This document shows positions 35,003-44,049 of a stretch of 64,000 nt of DNA, in pieces; the stretch's first letter is position 1, and the number at the start of each line of letters is the position of its first letter. The notes beneath the pieces were generated by a model. It saw nothing but the letters and a program-made list of their open reading frames with translations, did not search any database and was not told the DNA's origin. The position numbers and the translations under genes were made by a program. Origin of the DNA: Bacteroidales bacterium SW299. GTDB lineage: Bacteria; Bacteroidota; Bacteroidia; Bacteroidales; Bacteroidaceae. The stretch spans positions 1 to 64,000 of the forward strand of contig SDWH01000013.1 of assembly GCA_019550975.1 (NCBI GenBank), given 5' to 3'.

Positions 35003-36852
35003 ATGTGGATTACATTAGGCATACTCATCGCTTCAGCCATATTCTTCGTAAACGGAAAGGTCCGTTCTGATCTGGTAGCCTTATGCGCACTGGCAGCTCT
35101 GCTGATATTCCAGATTCTCACGCCCGAGGAGGCTCTGTCGGGGTTTTCAAACTCCGTAGTCATCATGATGATCGGACTGTTTGTGGTGGGGGGAGCCATT
35201 TTTCAGACAGGACTTGCCAAAACAATAAGCTCGCGCCTGCTCAGGTTTGCGGGGAACAGCGAAGCCAGACTCTTTCTGCTGGTCATCCTGGTCACTTCGG
35301 CTATCGGCGCATTCGTGAGCAACACGGGAACTGTGGCATTGATGCTTCCCATCGTGGTCAGCCTGGCCGTCAGCGCGAACATCTCGCCAAGCCGGCTGCT
35401 CATGCCTTTGGCATTCGCCAGCAGCATGGGGGGAATGATGACACTCATCGGTACGCCTCCCAATCTTGTCATCAACGACACGCTAATCTCTGCCGGCCAT
35501 GAGGGGCTGTCGTTCTTCTCGTTCCTCCGGTAGGCATCGTATGCGTAGCGGTCGGAATCATCGTGCTGATGCCGCTAAGCAAGCTATTCCTTTCAAAAGG
35601 AAAGAAAAAGGAAGCCTCGCGGATGGGCAAATCGCTTCAGGAACTGGTGCGTGAATACGGCTTGTCAAACAATCTGTTCCGCCTGCAAGTAAAGGAAGAC
35701 TCCGGGCTGCTCGGGAAGACCATCATCGAACTGGACATAAGGCGCAAGTACGGGCTGAATATACTGGAGGTAAGACGGGGCGACCTGTCGAAACACAAGT
35801 TCCTGAAAACCATTACACAGAAACTGGCAGACACGGACACTCAGCTCGCGGCCGGCGACATACTTTATGTGACCGGAAACTTTGAAAACGCCGAACGGTT
35901 CGGCAGAGAATACAGGCTAGGACTGCTTGACGGGCATACATCTGAAGAAACCAACGGCAACGCGCTTGACTTTTACGACATCGGAATCGCAGAAATCGTG
36001 ATGATGTCCACTTCGAGCCTCACAAACCACACAATCAAGGAAGCCGGATTCCGTGACAAATTCAACGTGAACGTACTGGGCATCCGGCGCAAACACGACT
36101 ATATACTGAAAGATCTGGGCAACGAACATATCCATAGCGGAGATGTGCTCCTCGTGCAAGGAACCTGGAACAACATCGCACGGTTGAGCCGGGAAGAAGA
36201 CCACTGGGTGGTGCTTGGACAGCCGCTCGACGAAGCCGCCAAAGTAACCCTCGACTACAAAGCACCCGTAGCGGCGGCAATCATGCTGCTGATGGTGGCA
36301 ATGATGGTGTTCGACTTCATTCCGGTAGCTCCGGTTACATCGGTCATCATCGCCGCCCTTCTGATGGTGCTCACCGGATGTTTCCGCAACGTAGAAGCCG
36401 CCTACAAAACCATCAACTGGGAAAGCGTTGTGCTGATAGCCGCCATGCTGCCCATGTCGCAGGCACTGGAGAAAACCGGCGTATCAGCACTGGTATCAAG
36501 CTCACTCGCACAAGGACTGGGATCCTACGGACCGTTTGCGCTCATGGCAGGAATCTACTTCACCACCTCCCTGCTGACCATGTTCATCAGCAACACAGCT
36601 ACAGCCGTACTGCTTGCGCCTATTGCGCTGGAAAGCGCCTCGCAGATAGGAGCCAGTCCCGTACCCTTTCTGTTTGCCGTAGCGGTCGGTGCAAGCATGT
36701 GCTTTGCCTCTCCGTTCTCCACACCGCCCAATGCGCTGGTAATGCCTGCCGGCCAATACACTTTTATCGATTATATAAAGGTAGGGCTTCCGCTGCAGCT
36801 TGCGATGGGAATTGTCATGATATTCGTGCTTCCGCTGCTTTTTCCGTTCTGA
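35003..36852 (+). pseudogene. SLC13-family permease with TrkA-C domains, frameshifted
   Basis: The full gene would encode about 617 residues: an N-terminal ion-transporter half (SASAIGAFVSNTGTVALMLP-type region and SMGGMMTLIGTPPNLVIND), two RCK/TrkA-C domains (about 210-400), and a C-terminal half repeating the pattern (FISNTATAVLLAPIALE, CFASPFSTPPNALV). The frame breaks at 35525-35530: CTC-CGG-TAG gives a stop at 35531-35533, whereas one more C gives ...FFSFLPVGIVCVAVG... and joins the downstream frame. Either a real single-base deletion or a sequencing error in a C run. The family transports anions such as sulfate or dicarboxylates with Na+. Confidence 0.85.
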
Positions 36853-36923
36853 CCAGAAAGCGGGAAGAAGAAGAACGGGGCAAATTCTTTTGACAAAAAA
36901 CATTTGAATCCAAAATTGTGTTG

Positions 36924-36931
36924 TAAATTTG
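36924..36931 (+). promoter_or_regulatory. -7 box of the glycosyltransferase operon
   Basis: TAAATTTG, with TTTG at 36903-36906 (17-bp spacing, slightly short). It lies 43 bp before the ATG at 36974 and overlaps an upstream in-frame ATG at 36929, which is therefore not the start. Confidence 0.5.
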
Positions 36932-36973
36932 CAACAATTAATAATATCGAACGCAAATCGACAAAAAACAGGT

Positions 36974-38125
36974 ATGATTGGACTATTTAACGACTGTTTT
37001 CCGCCCATAATGGACGGAGTATCTGTCACTACGCAGAATTACGCATACTGGCTGAACCGGAAGGGCGAAGACGTCTGCGTCATAACTCCGTCGGCCAATG
37101 CGTCTTCCTACGATGACACTCCCTACCCTGTATACCGGTATGTATCCATGCCCATCCCCAAGCGCAAGCCTTACCGGATGGGATTCCCATACATCGATTT
37201 GCCCTTCTACAAACAAATCAGCAACATACCTTTCACGCTGATGCATGCGCACTGCCCGTTTTCTTCCGGAGAACTGGCCATGCGTATCGCCCACTCCCGC
37301 AATGTGCCGGTCGTAGCCACGTTCCATTCAAAGTACCGAGCCGATTTCGACAGAGTGATACCGAGCAAACTCATCGTCGACCTGATTATCAAACGCATAG
37401 TCAATTTCTATAACCGCGCCGACGAGGTGTGGATTCCGCAGGCGTCAGTCGAAGAAACGCTCCGCGAATACGGCTACAAAGGAAAAGTGGAAGTGGTGGA
37501 CAATGGCAACGACTTTGCCGGAACGTTTTCAGAAACCGAACGGAACGCATTCCGGCAAGAACTCGGCATAGACGAAAACACGCCGCTCTTTCTGTATGTA
37601 GGACAACATATCCTGGAAAAGAACCTGGACTTTCTGCTTCATGCTGTCGCACTGCTGAAGTCCATGCCCTTCAGAATGTTCTTTATCGGAACGGGCTATG
37701 CGTCGGACGAACTGAAGGAACTGAGCAAAAAGCTGGACATCAGCGACAGGATAAACTTTCTGGGCTGCATAACAGACAGGAATATCCTGCGCAAATACTA
37801 TATGGCAGCCGACCTGTTTCTTTTCCCTTCGCTCTACGACAACGCGCCGCTGGTGGTCAGAGAGGCCGCGGCACTCCATACTCCTTCCGTTCTGATAGAC
37901 GGATCTACGGCCGCAGCTGTCATAAAGGACCGGACAAACGGATTTCTTACGGGAAACAGCAAAGAAGCATTCGCCGGCAAGATACAGCTCATACTGAAAG
38001 ACAAGCCTCTGCTCGAAAAAGTCAGCCTGAATGCCTCCGAAACACTGGCCCGCCCGTGGAAAGACATCGCCGACGAAGTAAGCGACCGCTACGCAAGCCT
38101 CATCAAACGATATCATCACCAATGA
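36974..38125 (+). CDS. GT4-type glycosyltransferase
   Basis: About 383 residues from MIGLFNDCFPPIMDGVSV. A GT-B fold is indicated by the N-terminal acceptor motif NDCFPPIMDGVSVTTQNYA and the C-terminal nucleotide-sugar site (LFLYVGQHILEKNLDFLLHA; FPSLYDNAPLVVREAAALHTPSVL with the E-x7-E pair). It is similar in layout to lipid (diacylglycerol) glucosyltransferases. It overlaps the next gene, a polytopic LPG-synthase-like membrane protein, by 4 bp, so both probably act on a membrane glycolipid; this is inferred. Confidence 0.88.
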   Translation: MIGLFNDCFPPIMDGVSVTTQNYAYWLNRKGEDVCVITPSANASSYDDTPYPVYRYVSMPIPKRKPYRMGFPYIDLPFYKQISNIPFTLMHAHCPFSSGELAMRIAHSRNVPVVATFHSKYRADFDRVIPSKLIVDLIIKRIVNFYNRADEVWIPQASVEETLREYGYKGKVEVVDNGNDFAGTFSETERNAFRQELGIDENTPLFLYVGQHILEKNLDFLLHAVALLKSMPFRMFFIGTGYASDELKELSKKLDISDRINFLGCITDRNILRKYYMAADLFLFPSLYDNAPLVVREAAALHTPSVLIDGSTAAAVIKDRTNGFLTGNSKEAFAGKIQLILKDKPLLEKVSLNASETLARPWKDIADEVSDRYASLIKRYHHQ

Positions 38126-39147
38126 AAAAAGAAACGCTATTCAATCCATACTATGTGGCATTGCCCATCATTCTGGGACTTGCCGTCATCGGCGGAATGT
38201 TCTGGAAAGAGTTCGACCCGTCCATGTTCGCTTCGCTCAAGCCAAACGGACGGATGTGGTCCGGCATCATCCTTGCCGCTCTGTTCATGGTTTGCCAGAA
38301 CCTGGCTCTTACCCAACGGTTCAAGATTCTGGTAGGGAAAAAACTTTCATGGAAACAAGTGTTCCGCGTGAACATGCTTTGCGAGTTCACCTCAGCCGCT
38401 ACTCCTTCTGCCGTGGGCGGAAGCAGCCTGATAGCCGTTTATCTGCACAAGGAAGGACTGACAGGAGGAGAAGGCACATCGATTATGATTGCCAACCTGT
38501 TTCTGGACGAACTGTTTTTGGGTATCGCATGTCTGGCGGTGCTTGTCCTGTTTCCTACGGATGTGCTCTTCATGAACAATGCAGCCTTCGATACGGGCGT
38601 GCAGATCATATTCATGAGCGTTCTCGCCATTGTCTGCCTGTGGACACTGATTCTTTATGTTGCGCTGTTTCACAAGGCATCGTGGGTCAGCAATGTGCTG
38701 ACGGCCCTGTTTTCTCTTCCTTTTCTCCGCCGGTGGAAAAGCAACATCGAGAAGCTGGGCGACGACCTGGTTACCAGTTCACACGAATTGAGCAAACGCT
38801 CTTTCGGTTTCTGGCTGAAATGCTTTCTGGTAACGGCCTGGGCATGGTGCTCGCGCTACTGGGTGGTGAACGCACTGCTCTTTGCCTTCAGTTCGGGAGG
38901 CGACCATCTGCTGGCGTTTGCCCGGCAGCTCGTCATCTGGATGATTCTGGTGGTCACTCCAACCCCCGGAGGAAGCGGATTCGGCGAATATATGTTCAAG
39001 GTCTATTACGGCGATTTCTTTACCGCAGCCGGAACAGCACTGATAGCCGCGTTCATCTGGCGGCTGATTACCTATTATTCCTATCTGATTATCGGAGTAT
39101 GTATTCTTCCGCAATGGATAAACTCGACTTTCGGGAAGAAAAAGTGA
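38122..39147 (+). CDS. Lysylphosphatidylglycerol synthase TM-region (flippase-like) protein
   Basis: 341 residues with about eight hydrophobic spans. Family cues are CEFTSAATPSAVGGSSLIAVYLHKEGL, LFLDELFLGIACL and the C-terminal TPTPGGSGFGEYMF. This is the UPF0104/AglD-like membrane domain found in MprF without the cytosolic transferase. It is translationally coupled to a GT4 enzyme, suggesting a role in moving or modifying a glycolipid. It ends one base before the convergent glycerate kinase stop. Confidence 0.85.
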   Translation: MKKETLFNPYYVALPIILGLAVIGGMFWKEFDPSMFASLKPNGRMWSGIILAALFMVCQNLALTQRFKILVGKKLSWKQVFRVNMLCEFTSAATPSAVGGSSLIAVYLHKEGLTGGEGTSIMIANLFLDELFLGIACLAVLVLFPTDVLFMNNAAFDTGVQIIFMSVLAIVCLWTLILYVALFHKASWVSNVLTALFSLPFLRRWKSNIEKLGDDLVTSSHELSKRSFGFWLKCFLVTAWAWCSRYWVVNALLFAFSSGGDHLLAFARQLVIWMILVVTPTPGGSGFGEYMFKVYYGDFFTAAGTALIAAFIWRLITYYSYLIIGVCILPQWINSTFGKKK

Positions 39148-40287
39148 TCAAAGCTTATCTTCCATAAGGCGCGCCAGAGCCTGAACAGCCCTGCGCAGAT
39201 TCTCTTTTGCTGTTTCGGGCTTTACAGCCTCTTCCAACGGCATATCAGATGGACTTGCTTCAAACAGTCCGGCAAATCCGGCACGAAGCAATGCATCCTT
39301 TTCTTCAATCCGTCCGGACATCAGACAGACGGGGACATCAAAACGCTGTGCACGTCTCAAAATACCGGAAGGCACCTTTCCCATTAAGGTCTGCAAATCC
39401 GAACACCCCTCTCCGGTTATTACCAGACTGGCATCCGGCAGCACCTCATCGAAACGGGCGGCATCCAGCATCACATCAATCCCTGGAAGCAGGCGCGCTC
39501 CAAGAAAAGCGCACAACGCACCGCCAAGTCCGCCGGCTGCACCGGCTCCGGCAAGATCCGAGATATCCTTACCCAGCGTGCGGCGCATCAATGCGGCAAA
39601 GCGCCTCATCCCTTCGTCCAGCCGCCTTATCTGTTCGGGAGAAGCCCCTTTCTGCGGAGCGAAAACATGCGCAGCCCCTCTCTCCCCGCAGAAAGGATTA
39701 TCCACGTCACATGCCACTTGAAAGTCGGCTTCCTTCAGACGGCTGTCCATTAGAGTGAGATCCATACGCGAAATGCGGCACATCGATTCACCGCTTCCAT
39801 GCAGCAGAGTCCCGTTCTCATCAAAGAAACGTACTCCTAACGCTTCCAGCATCCCCATTCCGGCATCATTGGTTGCGCTCCCTCCGATACCTGTCAGAAA
39901 CTTCCGGCAGCCTTTCTGCAAGGCATCCGCTATCAGTTCACCCGTTCCGAACGTAGAGGCACGCATCGGATCTCTCTCCGGCACAGCCACTAAAGGCAAG
40001 CCGCTCGCTTCCGCCATCTCTATCACTGCGGTCACTCCGTCTTCCAGTATGCCATAACGGGCATCGCAGACCCGCATCAGCGGATCATGCACTTCCGCAT
40101 GAATTAGCTGCATGTCAAGAATGCCGGCCAGCGCTTCAAGCAATCCTTCACCTCCGTCAGCAACCGGGAAGCACACAACCTTGCAATCAGGAAAACGCAC
40201 ATGAAGCTCCTGCTCCACGCACGTTTCCACTTCCTTCGAACTCAGACATCCTTTATAAGAGTCTATCGCAAGAACTATCTTTTTCAT
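39148..40287 (-). CDS. Glycerate kinase (GK-I family)
   Basis: 379 residues of normal length. The N-terminus MKKIVLAIDSYKGCLSSKEVE and the glycine-rich segments PVADGGEGLLEAL, GTGELIADAL and GIGGSATNDAGMGMLEALGVRF are diagnostic of the GlxK/GarK fold; VITGEGCSDLQTLMGKVPSG is the C-terminal active-site segment. It phosphorylates D-glycerate with ATP, feeding glycolysis. It is a single minus-strand gene; its stop abuts the convergent upstream operon. Confidence 0.95.
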   Translation of the reverse strand: MKKIVLAIDSYKGCLSSKEVETCVEQELHVRFPDCKVVCFPVADGGEGLLEALAGILDMQLIHAEVHDPLMRVCDARYGILEDGVTAVIEMAEASGLPLVAVPERDPMRASTFGTGELIADALQKGCRKFLTGIGGSATNDAGMGMLEALGVRFFDENGTLLHGSGESMCRISRMDLTLMDSRLKEADFQVACDVDNPFCGERGAAHVFAPQKGASPEQIRRLDEGMRRFAALMRRTLGKDISDLAGAGAAGGLGGALCAFLGARLLPGIDVMLDAARFDEVLPDASLVITGEGCSDLQTLMGKVPSGILRRAQRFDVPVCLMSGRIEEKDALLRAGFAGLFEASPSDMPLEEAVKPETAKENLRRAVQALARLMEDKL

Positions 40288-40346
40288 CCAAAATTCCGTT
40301 TACTGCACGAATATACTGAAAAACGGAAAATCAGAACTGCTGTTCT

Positions 40347-40751
40347 TTATTTTTCTTCTTTCTCCCTTTCCACTTTATTGACCTCTATCAAATAAGAAAC
40401 AACCAGTCCCAGTCCGCCGCCAAGCAACACGCTGGCACCATAAATAATTGAAATCGTTTCCGATACCCTATAGCCACGTCTTTCCGGACCGGTCAAGCAA
40501 ACGATGACATATCCAACCAACAAACCTAAACCCAACCCCAGCAACAGGCAGCCCAAACGCAGCCCTCCGAACGAAAACGAAGACGGAAGATAAAAGATCC
40601 CATTCTTGAAGACTTCCGGAGTCAGCTTATCCCCCATCTTTTCAATCAGCATCATGCGTTCCTTGCGTCTCACAAACAGTTCGAACAACTTGTAAATCAC
40701 TCCAAATACGATAGCCACATTGGCCACAATCATTAACTCTTCCATAATCAT
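40347..40751 (-). CDS. Small membrane protein of the ECF locus (DUF6249-like)
   Basis: 134 residues (start 40751, or Met 40745). One N-terminal span (ELMIVANVAIVFGVIYKLFELF), then a basic segment with RRKERMMLIEKMGDKLTPEVF and two further spans (LGCLLLGLGLGLLVGYVIV; IIYGASVLLGGGLGLVVSYLI). The layout matches DUF6249-type proteins seen beside ECF sigma/anti-sigma pairs. It shares with the divergent sigma gene a mirror-image ECF promoter, so it is a likely regulon member. Function unknown. Confidence 0.75.
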   Translation of the reverse strand: MIMEELMIVANVAIVFGVIYKLFELFVRRKERMMLIEKMGDKLTPEVFKNGIFYLPSSFSFGGLRLGCLLLGLGLGLLVGYVIVCLTGPERRGYRVSETISIIYGASVLLGGGLGLVVSYLIEVNKVEREKEEK

Positions 40752-40775
40752 TGAAATTAAATTTGTTTCTTTGCA

Positions 40776-40870
40776 CTTTTAGACGCAAATCAGACCGGCA
40801 GGTTACAAAAAACGGGGAAAAGATTTTCTTTCTTCAAATGTAACCTTTTGCAGACGGAAGCGTCTAAAAG
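40776..40870. promoter_or_regulatory. Mirror-image pair of ECF sigma promoters
   Basis: Plus strand: TGTAACC (40839-40845), 14 bp, GCGTCTAAAAG (40860-40870), leading to the sigma gene at 40876. Minus strand: TGTAACC (40807 to 40801), 14 bp, GCGTCTAAAAG (40786 to 40776), leading to the membrane gene at 40751. Both boxes and the spacing are identical, and the form (GTAAC -35, CGTC/TA -10) is that of extracytoplasmic-function sigma promoters. The obvious reading is autoregulation by the adjacent sigma factor. The plus transcript would start only a few bases before the ATG. Confidence 0.75.
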
Positions 40871-40875
40871 GCATC

Positions 40876-41421
40876 ATGGATGAGAAAGAACTAAATATCA
40901 TTTCTTCGGTGTTGGCGGGAAAGACAGAACGCTTCTCCTATTTCCTCGATACATACGGGCAACAGGTCTTCAACCTGATTGTCCGAATGACCGGTTCACC
41001 GGAAGATGCCGAAGAACTGACACAGGACACCTTTATGAAAGCCTTTGAACATCTTTCTGCATTCAACGGAAACAGCAGTTTCTCAACATGGATATACCGG
41101 ATTGCATACAACACGACGCTATCTGCGCTTCGCAAAAAACGGAACGAGGTGCTGTCATTCGACGACAAATTATGGAAATCCGTTTCAGACACGCAAGTCG
41201 ACGAAGCCTTGGACACAGACAGCGAAGAACAGATTGAAAAGCTGCAACAGGCGCTTTCTACATTGTCGGCTGACGAACAGGCACTGGTCACATTATTTTA
41301 TGAAGAAGAGAAAACGATTTCAGAAATTTGTTATATCTTGCACCTCTCGGAAAGCAATGCAAAAGTAAAGCTCCACCGTATCCGCAAAAAACTCTATTTA
41401 TTAATGACCAAGGAGGACTGA
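40876..41421 (+). CDS. ECF RNA polymerase sigma factor (autoregulated)
   Basis: 181 residues. Region 2: SPEDAEELTQDTFMKAFEHLSAF and STWIYRIAYNTTLSALRKKR; region 4: LSTLSADEQALVTLFYEEEKTISEICYILHLSESNAKVKLHRIRKKL. The gene sits under a promoter with ECF-type boxes and is followed after 2 bp by a small membrane protein likely to be its anti-sigma. The inducing signal is unknown; the divergent DUF6249-like membrane gene is likely co-induced. Confidence 0.92.
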   Translation: MDEKELNIISSVLAGKTERFSYFLDTYGQQVFNLIVRMTGSPEDAEELTQDTFMKAFEHLSAFNGNSSFSTWIYRIAYNTTLSALRKKRNEVLSFDDKLWKSVSDTQVDEALDTDSEEQIEKLQQALSTLSADEQALVTLFYEEEKTISEICYILHLSESNAKVKLHRIRKKLYLLMTKED

Positions 41422-41423
41422 CC

Positions 41424-41786
41424 ATGACAGACAAGGGACTAAAAAAAGCCGTCGGCCAACAGGCAGGCTTCAAACTTCCGAGCAACTTCAGCTACCGAAC
41501 GATGAAACGGATTGAAGAGAAGGCATATCTGAAAGAAAAACGTGAGGAAAAAAGAATATTCATCTCATGGCTCATCACCATATCCCTGATGCTGGCAAGC
41601 GGCATAGGCTATTTCGGATGGAGTTACCACGAACAATTCACGGCACTGTTTCACAGAGCCAAAGATTCTGTTCCTGACGCAAAGACATTACTGCTCTGCC
41701 TGCCTACAGCCATAGCACTCCTGCTGCTCTTTTTCTTCAACAACTGGCTGCGGAAAAGAATCCGGCAGAAGACCGGAAACCAATGA
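41424..41786 (+). CDS. Small membrane protein, probable anti-sigma factor
   Basis: 120 residues starting MTDKGLKKAVG, preceded by an unusually good ribosome-binding site (AAGGAGG, 41410-41416). A short cytoplasmic N-terminus (LPSNFSYRTMKRIEEKAYLKEKREEKR) precedes two TM helices (WLITISLMLASGIGYFGW; LLLCLPTAIALLLLFFF). The cytoplasmic region before the first TM is where anti-sigma factors bind sigma. It lacks the zinc-binding ZAS motif, so the assignment rests on position and topology. Confidence 0.65.
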   Translation: MTDKGLKKAVGQQAGFKLPSNFSYRTMKRIEEKAYLKEKREEKRIFISWLITISLMLASGIGYFGWSYHEQFTALFHRAKDSVPDAKTLLLCLPTAIALLLLFFFNNWLRKRIRQKTGNQ

Positions 41787-41810
41787 ACCGATGGTCCGCT
41801 GCAAAAAGAC

Positions 41811-41856
41811 AAAGACACAAAGTCCGGGAATGTTCCCTGCGCCTTTGTGTCTTTGC
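41811..41856. terminator. Bidirectional terminator hairpin
   Basis: CAAAGACACAAAG (41811-41823) and CTTTGTGTCTTTG (41844-41856), a perfect 13-bp stem, with an inner stem GGGAA/TTCCC. It lies between the convergent anti-sigma (+) and acyl-CoA dehydrogenase (-) genes. Similar sequence recurs at 55971-56040. Confidence 0.75.
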
Positions 41857-41886
41857 ATTCAATGAGTCAAACAGCCGACAATCCGG

Positions 41887-43593
41887 TCAATGACGATAGT
41901 TTGCCAGTTCTTCGGCCTTGAACTTGCGGATGAAATTGAAATGCTTCTCCACTTCGGCCTCTGCATAATTGACATATACATCCAATGACTTTCCGAACAG
42001 CTCGGGTGCCTTGCCTGCATCCTGAAGCAGCAAGTGGCTCATTATATTCACGGCTGCCATTTCATACAGACGGCGTGCCACAAAATCAAGCAACTCCTGA
42101 TTCTGCGCTTCTTTCACTGCCGCCGTACAAGCCTCGAACTTGCGGGTCATTTCCTTGATACGGTCCAGATAGACTTCGTATTCAGGAACGCAAGGAACGG
42201 CTTCAAACTCGTGCAAGGTGGCAGCATACGAACCATTAGTCACATAGCGGATAGCTGCTACGGTCTGCAACTGGGTTGTCCCTTCGTAAATGCTGGTGAT
42301 GCGTGCGTCACGATAGATGCGCTGGCAAGCATATTCCATCATGAAGCCGGAGCCTCCGTGAACCTGAATACAGTCGTATGCGTTCTGGTTCGCATATTCA
42401 GAGTTCATACCCTTTGCCAGCGGAGTGAAACTGTCGGCCAGCTTTGCATACCGTTTCTGTTCCTGACGCTCTTCCGGAGTCAGCTTGCGCTCACGGGCAA
42501 TGTCGTCCAATGCCTTATAGATGTCCACATAGCGTGAAGTCTGATACAGCAACGCGCGTCCTGCATCCAGCTTTGCCTTGATAGCGGCCAGCATATCATA
42601 TACTGCCGGGAACTCAATAATTGCCTTGCCAAACTGCTTGCGGTCTTTCGCATATGCCACAGCCTCATCGTATGCAGCCTGGCTCAATCCCACCGACTGC
42701 GCAGCGATTCCCAGGCGGGCACCGTTCATCAAAGCCATCACATACTTGATCAGACCCAGCTTGCGGTCGCCGCACAATTCCGCCTTGGCATTCTTATAAA
42801 CCAACTCACAAGTAGGAGAACCGTGAATGCCGAGCTTGTTCTCAATGCGGCGCACATCCACACCTCCGTCATTCTTGTCATAAATAAACATAGACAGACC
42901 ACGGCCGTCGTGCGTGCCCTCTTCCGAACGAGCCAGCACCAGGTGAATGTTCGCGTCACCGTTAGTGATGAAACGCTTCACACCGTTCAGACGCCAGCAA
43001 CCGTTTGCCTCATCATAAGTAGCCTTCAGCATCACGCTCTGAAGGTCAGACCCTGCGTCCGGCTCCGTCAAGTCCATCGACATGGTTTCTCCGGCACAGA
43101 TGCGCGGAATGAAACGGCTGTGCTGGTCTTCGTTGCCGAATTCGTATAATGTTTCAATACAGTCCTGCAATGACCATATGTTGCCGAAACCGGCGTCAGC
43201 CTGCGCCACGATTTCAGCGCACATGGTATACGGAGTGATCGGGAAATTCAAACCGCCAAAACGGCGCGGCATGGTCATACCGTTCAGTCCGGCCTTCACC
43301 ATTGCATCCAGGTTCGCTTTCGTCCCTGATGCATACTCCACGCGTCCGTTTGCATGGTGCGGACCTTCCTGATCCACTCCTTCAGCATTGGCAGCAATTA
43401 CTTCTCCGGTAATTTCTCCGGTAATTTCCAACACCTTGTCGTACGAATCAACTGCATCCGCATAATCCTGCGGCGCATAATCATACTCGTCTTTATCTCT
43501 ATAGTCGCGCTCTTTCAACTGACAGATGCGCTCCATCATCGGATTGTTCAAGTGGAACTTGAGTTCCGGATGTTCTGTATAAAAGTTTGGCAT
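41887..43593 (-). CDS. Acyl-CoA dehydrogenase family protein
   Basis: 568 residues, longer than the usual 380-400 because of a C-terminal helical extension. FAD-binding signatures: FGNIWSLQDCIETL, MSMDLTEPDAGSDLQSV, KRFITNGD and the C-terminal QVHGGSGFMMEYACQRIYRDARITSIYEGTTQLQ, where the Glu of YEGTTQ is the likely catalytic base. It oxidises or reduces an acyl-CoA with electrons passed to the electron-transfer flavoprotein encoded upstream (EtfBA). The operon is interrupted by a decayed S23 cassette of about 490 bp. Confidence 0.9.
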   Translation of the reverse strand: MPNFYTEHPELKFHLNNPMMERICQLKERDYRDKDEYDYAPQDYADAVDSYDKVLEITGEITGEVIAANAEGVDQEGPHHANGRVEYASGTKANLDAMVKAGLNGMTMPRRFGGLNFPITPYTMCAEIVAQADAGFGNIWSLQDCIETLYEFGNEDQHSRFIPRICAGETMSMDLTEPDAGSDLQSVMLKATYDEANGCWRLNGVKRFITNGDANIHLVLARSEEGTHDGRGLSMFIYDKNDGGVDVRRIENKLGIHGSPTCELVYKNAKAELCGDRKLGLIKYVMALMNGARLGIAAQSVGLSQAAYDEAVAYAKDRKQFGKAIIEFPAVYDMLAAIKAKLDAGRALLYQTSRYVDIYKALDDIARERKLTPEERQEQKRYAKLADSFTPLAKGMNSEYANQNAYDCIQVHGGSGFMMEYACQRIYRDARITSIYEGTTQLQTVAAIRYVTNGSYAATLHEFEAVPCVPEYEVYLDRIKEMTRKFEACTAAVKEAQNQELLDFVARRLYEMAAVNIMSHLLLQDAGKAPELFGKSLDVYVNYAEAEVEKHFNFIRKFKAEELANYRH

Positions 43594-43601
43594 TTGTATC
43601 A

Positions 43602-43652
43602 GAAGTTATAGAAGTTATAGAAGTTATCAGTCGCAAGCTCCTTAGAAGTTAG
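43602..43652 (+). repeat. Left 9-bp repeat tract of the S23 cassette
   Basis: GAAGTTATA at 43602-43610 and 43611-43619, GAAGTTATC at 43620-43628, and GAAGTTAGA again at 43644-43652. It starts 8 bp upstream of the acyl-CoA dehydrogenase start codon. It is the inverted counterpart of the tract at 44050-44085. Confidence 0.8.
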
Positions 43653-43671
43653 AGAGTCTAGTATCTACCCT

Positions 43672-44031
43672 TCAACCGGCAACAGCTTTACAATAAGCAT
43701 TAAGCAAACGACTCACATCCTCTATACTTCTGGTTAATTTAATATAATTATCTTACGTAATATAATTCAAATCTTTGGATAGGAGTATATAATATCTGCA
43801 TTCTTCCAAACTGCCCTGCGCAATATTCATTAGACGAAGTTTGTCAGCTTTTCCTGTTTTCCTATAGCCTTCCGCAATGTTAGCCGGAATCGAAACAGCA
43901 GCCCGTTGAAATTGCGAACAAAGTCCAAAACGTTCATAAGCTGGGTACTTGCCTGTAAACTGATAAACAGTCAACACAAATTGATGAGCTTTCTACCAAG
44001 CTCTCAGATCCATAAAACTTTGCGTCGCCAT
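43672..44031 (-). pseudogene. S23 four-helix-bundle protein with two in-frame stops
   Basis: Read through, the 120-codon frame gives MATQSFMDLRAW-stop-KAHQFVLTVYQFTGKYP, then FQRAAVSIPANIAEGYRKTGK (the S23/'23S intervening sequence' signature), then LNYIT-stop-DNYIKLTRSIEDVSRLLNAYCKAVAG. The stops are TAG (codon 13) and TAA (codon 92); no frameshift is needed. Such proteins are about 120 residues, occur in rRNA intervening sequences and as free genes in Bacteroidetes, and have unknown function. It sits between etfA and the acyl-CoA dehydrogenase, flanked by inverted 9-bp repeat tracts. Only the central 74 codons are open. Confidence 0.85.
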
Positions 44032-44049
44032 AAACAAAACTATTGGCTT

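Noticed and set aside
43753-43977. Functional 74-residue four-helix protein
   Set aside because: It lacks the first helix and the C-terminal helix, both of which are present but cut off by in-frame stops, so it is a decayed gene.
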